NCBI GenBank assembly: GCA_021324155.1
Contig: JAJPJQ010000037.1
Location: forward strand, 123,553-187,552
Direction: 5' to 3'
Length of the DNA stretch: 64,000 bases
Origin: Pseudomonadota bacterium
Lineage (GTDB): Bacteria > Desulfobacterota > Binatia > UBA9968
The notes beneath the pieces were generated by a model. That model saw nothing but the letters and a program-made list of their open reading frames with translations, was not told the origin of the DNA and ran no database searches. How positions within the stretch are numbered: position 1 is the stretch's first letter; the number at the start of each line of letters is the position of its first letter. Shown piece by piece: positions 61,798 to 64,000 of the stretch. The position numbers were made by a program, and so were the translations under genes.

Positions 61798-63864
61798 ATG
61801 GCGAAATTTCGCGTCACCGTCGATACCGGCGGAACGTTTTCCGACTTCGTTTTTTTCAACGAAGACACCGGCGAGATCACAATCACGAAAGTTCCTTCGA
61901 CGCCGAAAGAGCCGTTCCAGGCGGTGCTGAACGGCGTCAAGGAATTAATTGCGCAGGGTGTGACGGCGAAAGACATCTCTTTTTTCTCCCACGGGACGAC
62001 CGTCGGAACGAATGCGCTGCTGGAAGAGAAAGGCGCGCGCACGGGGCTGCTCGTCACCGAAGGATTTCGCGGCATCTACGAGGTCATGGAGCAATCGCGC
62101 GGCTACGGTCCCGCTACGTACGATCTGTTTTTCGAGAAGCCGCGCCTGCTCGCACCGCCCTATTACACGGAAGAGATTCCCGAGCGCGTCGATTTTCGAG
62201 GCGAGGTGCTGAAACCGATCGACGTCGAAAAATCGCGCGCGGCGATCCGCAAATTGAAGGACAAAAAAGTCGAGTCGATCGCCGCCTGTTTTCTATTTTC
62301 CTTTTTGAATCCCGGCCACGAGCTCACGATCAAAGAAATCGTCGAGAGCGAGTTTCCCGAGGCGACGCTTTCGCTCTCGTGCGAGGTGCTGCCGCAGATC
62401 CGCGAGTTCTACCGCCTGAGCACGACGGTGATCAACGCCTACATTGCGCCGGTGATGAGCAAGTATCTCGGGCTTCTGGAGAAAAACCTCCGCGACATGG
62501 GCGTGACGACGCCGCGGCTTTACATCATGCAGTCGAACGGGGGCGTCGCGACGTTTCGGAGCGCGGCAGAAAAACCGGTCGCGACGGTATTGTCCGGCCC
62601 CGCCGGCGGCGTGATCGCGTCGGTCGGCATCAGCAAGCGGGCGGGCATCCAGAACATCATCACGTTCGACATGGGCGGGACGAGCTGCGACGTCGCGCTG
62701 ATTCATCAAGGCAATCCGACGCTCACGACGCAGGGGCGCATCAACCAGCGGCCGATCAGCCTGCCGATGCTCGACATCCACACCGTGAGCGCGGGCGGCG
62801 GCACGATCGCGCGCATCGACGCGGTCGGCGGCGTGCAGGTCGGCCCCGATAGCGCAGGCGCCGATCCGGGACCGATCTGCTACGGCAAAGGCGGCGAGGA
62901 GGTTACCGTCACCGACGCCAACCTCATCGCGGGCGTGCTGCATCCCGACACGTTTCTCGGCGGACGGATGAAGCTCGACCGCGTGAAGGCGGAAAAAGTT
63001 CTGGAGGAGAAAATCGCGCGCCCGCTCGGCTTAAATGTCCTCGAAGCGGCGGACGGGATTTTGAAAATCATCAACGTGAAGATGGAAGAGGCGATCAAAG
63101 CGGTGTCGTCGCAGCGAGGCTACGACATCCGCGACTTTACGCTCATCGCCTTCGGCGGCGGCGGGCCGATGCACGCCGGAAGGATTGCGCTCGACCTCGG
63201 CATTCCGACGCTGCTCGTCCCGATTACGCCCGGCGTCACCTCGGCGCTCGGCCTTTTGCTCGCCGACGTCAAGCACGACTATGTGCGCTCCAAGCTCGCG
63301 CCGCTGCACGAGCTGAACCTGGAAGAGATCAACGGCCTCTTCGGTCAATTGGTCGAGCAGGCAAAGAGCGAACTCAAAGGCGAAGGCTTCTCGGACAAAG
63401 AGATCGCGCTCAACGCGTTTCTCGACCTGCGCTACGCCGGCCAGGGCTACGAGCTCACCGTGCCGGCGCCGCTGCCGCCGTTCAAGCGTGAAGATATGGA
63501 TCTCATGCGCGAGCGCTTCGACGCGCAGCACGAGCAGGCGCACGGCCACAAGGCGGAAAGCGAGCCGGTGGAACTCGTGAGCCTGCGGCTGGTATCCTTA
63601 GGTCTAGTGCCGGAGGCGAAGCTCTCCGCCGCGAAGCCGACGGGCAGGAAAGTCGAGGAAGCGCGAACCGGTAGCAGGAAAGTTTTCTTCGGCAAGGAGC
63701 ATGGCCTGCTCGACTGCGCGATTTACCGCCGCGATCGGCTCGAGCCCGGACATAATATTTCCGGCCCGGCGATCGTCGACCAGCTCGACACGACCACCGT
63801 CATTCACCCGGAACAGCAGGCGACCGTGGACGATTATAGAAATCTGCTGGTGAGAATGAAATGA
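61798..63864 (+). CDS. hyuA: Hydantoinase/oxoprolinase subunit A, 688 aa
   Basis: ATP-dependent N-methylhydantoinase or 5-oxoprolinase-type subunit. FRVTVDTGGTFSDFVFF is the ASKHA nucleotide loop; SHGTTVGTNALLEEKGARTG, TFDMGGTSCDVALI and FGGGGPMHAGRIALDLGI follow. Full length for HyuA. Start ATG 61798 is chosen because the motif begins 3 residues in; an ATG at 61768 is possible. The TGA overlaps the hyuB ATG. Related acetophenone carboxylases share the fold, so the substrate is open. Confidence 0.93.
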   Translation: MAKFRVTVDTGGTFSDFVFFNEDTGEITITKVPSTPKEPFQAVLNGVKELIAQGVTAKDISFFSHGTTVGTNALLEEKGARTGLLVTEGFRGIYEVMEQSRGYGPATYDLFFEKPRLLAPPYYTEEIPERVDFRGEVLKPIDVEKSRAAIRKLKDKKVESIAACFLFSFLNPGHELTIKEIVESEFPEATLSLSCEVLPQIREFYRLSTTVINAYIAPVMSKYLGLLEKNLRDMGVTTPRLYIMQSNGGVATFRSAAEKPVATVLSGPAGGVIASVGISKRAGIQNIITFDMGGTSCDVALIHQGNPTLTTQGRINQRPISLPMLDIHTVSAGGGTIARIDAVGGVQVGPDSAGADPGPICYGKGGEEVTVTDANLIAGVLHPDTFLGGRMKLDRVKAEKVLEEKIARPLGLNVLEAADGILKIINVKMEEAIKAVSSQRGYDIRDFTLIAFGGGGPMHAGRIALDLGIPTLLVPITPGVTSALGLLLADVKHDYVRSKLAPLHELNLEEINGLFGQLVEQAKSELKGEGFSDKEIALNAFLDLRYAGQGYELTVPAPLPPFKREDMDLMRERFDAQHEQAHGHKAESEPVELVSLRLVSLGLVPEAKLSAAKPTGRKVEEARTGSRKVFFGKEHGLLDCAIYRRDRLEPGHNISGPAIVDQLDTTTVIHPEQQATVDDYRNLLVRMK

Positions 63865-64000
63865 CCGTCGATCCGATCACGCTGCAAGTTATTCAAGCGC
63901 GTCTCGCCGGCATCGTGCAGGAGATGCAGAACTCTCTCTTCCGCACCGGCTTCTCGACGATCATCCGCGAGTCTCAGGACGCGAGCTGTGCGATATTAAA
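63861..64000 (+). CDS. hyuB: Hydantoinase/oxoprolinase subunit B (5' part, cut by window)
   Basis: The ATG at 63861 overlaps the hyuA stop (ATGA). The visible N-terminus MTVDPITLQVIQARLAGIVQ then EMQNSLFRTGFSTIIRES matches the HyuB start. The remainder is beyond the window. With HyuA it forms the two-subunit ATP-dependent enzyme. Confidence 0.92.
   Translation, partial: MTVDPITLQVIQARLAGIVQEMQNSLFRTGFSTIIRESQDASCAIL

Overview
The window is 64 kb of GC-rich bacterial chromosome, densely coded on both strands. No rRNA, tRNA, CRISPR array, prophage or insertion sequence was found, and no gene-free stretch exceeds 300 bases. The order tilS-ftsH-folP-cdaA-ybbR-glmM-pdxJ-nnr-tsaE-lysC-cimA is the arrangement known from Geobacter-like Deltaproteobacteria. 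With the high GC, probable selenocysteine use, and many NMT1-type binding proteins and amidohydrolases, this suggests an uncultivated Desulfobacterota/Binatota- or Methylomirabilota-like soil or groundwater bacterium. The lineage is an inference.

Left end (1-1.34 kb): an AT-richer patch with the start of a MocR-type regulator and a small unknown gene, separated by dyad-rich DNA. From 1.3 to 11.7 kb come redox, repair and small-molecule enzymes: aldo/keto reductase, MsrB, AhpD-like protein, pterin dehydratase, dienelactone hydrolase, glutathione transferase and an M28 peptidase. Hidden here (9056-9289, minus) is a glutaredoxin-like gene whose first catalytic cysteine codon is UGA. It has a SECIS-like hairpin immediately downstream, a good promoter and a ribosome-binding site, and is best read as a selenoprotein.

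11.7-22.6 kb: phosphatidylcholine synthase-like enzyme, an unusual GspE/PilB-type ATPase with four N-terminal repeats and a C-terminal extension, alkaline phosphatase, a glycolytic unit (PPi-type phosphofructokinase, GAPDH, CBS protein), small secreted or membrane proteins, a ferritin-VIT iron transporter and a DksA-like regulator.

22.7-43.1 kb: glnE, then a long run of minus-strand housekeeping genes with many start/stop overlaps: rnc, mtaB, mnmA, cysE, cimA, lysC, tsaE, nnr, pdxJ, glmM, ybbR, cdaA, folP, ftsH, tilS. It combines tRNA modification, amino-acid precursor supply, c-di-AMP synthesis, cell-wall precursor synthesis and proteolysis.

43.1-64 kb: accessory catabolic region with rhodanese, four periplasmic-type binding proteins, one ABC ATPase without a permease, MFS exporter, aldehyde dehydrogenase, ornithine-cyclodeaminase-like protein, Gfo/Idh dehydrogenase, arylmalonate-decarboxylase-like protein, two amidohydrolases, Nudix hydrolase and hydantoinase HyuA/HyuB (HyuB runs off the edge). 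Several intergenic gaps carry short AT-rich word repeats that in two places are translated into the ends of housekeeping proteins.
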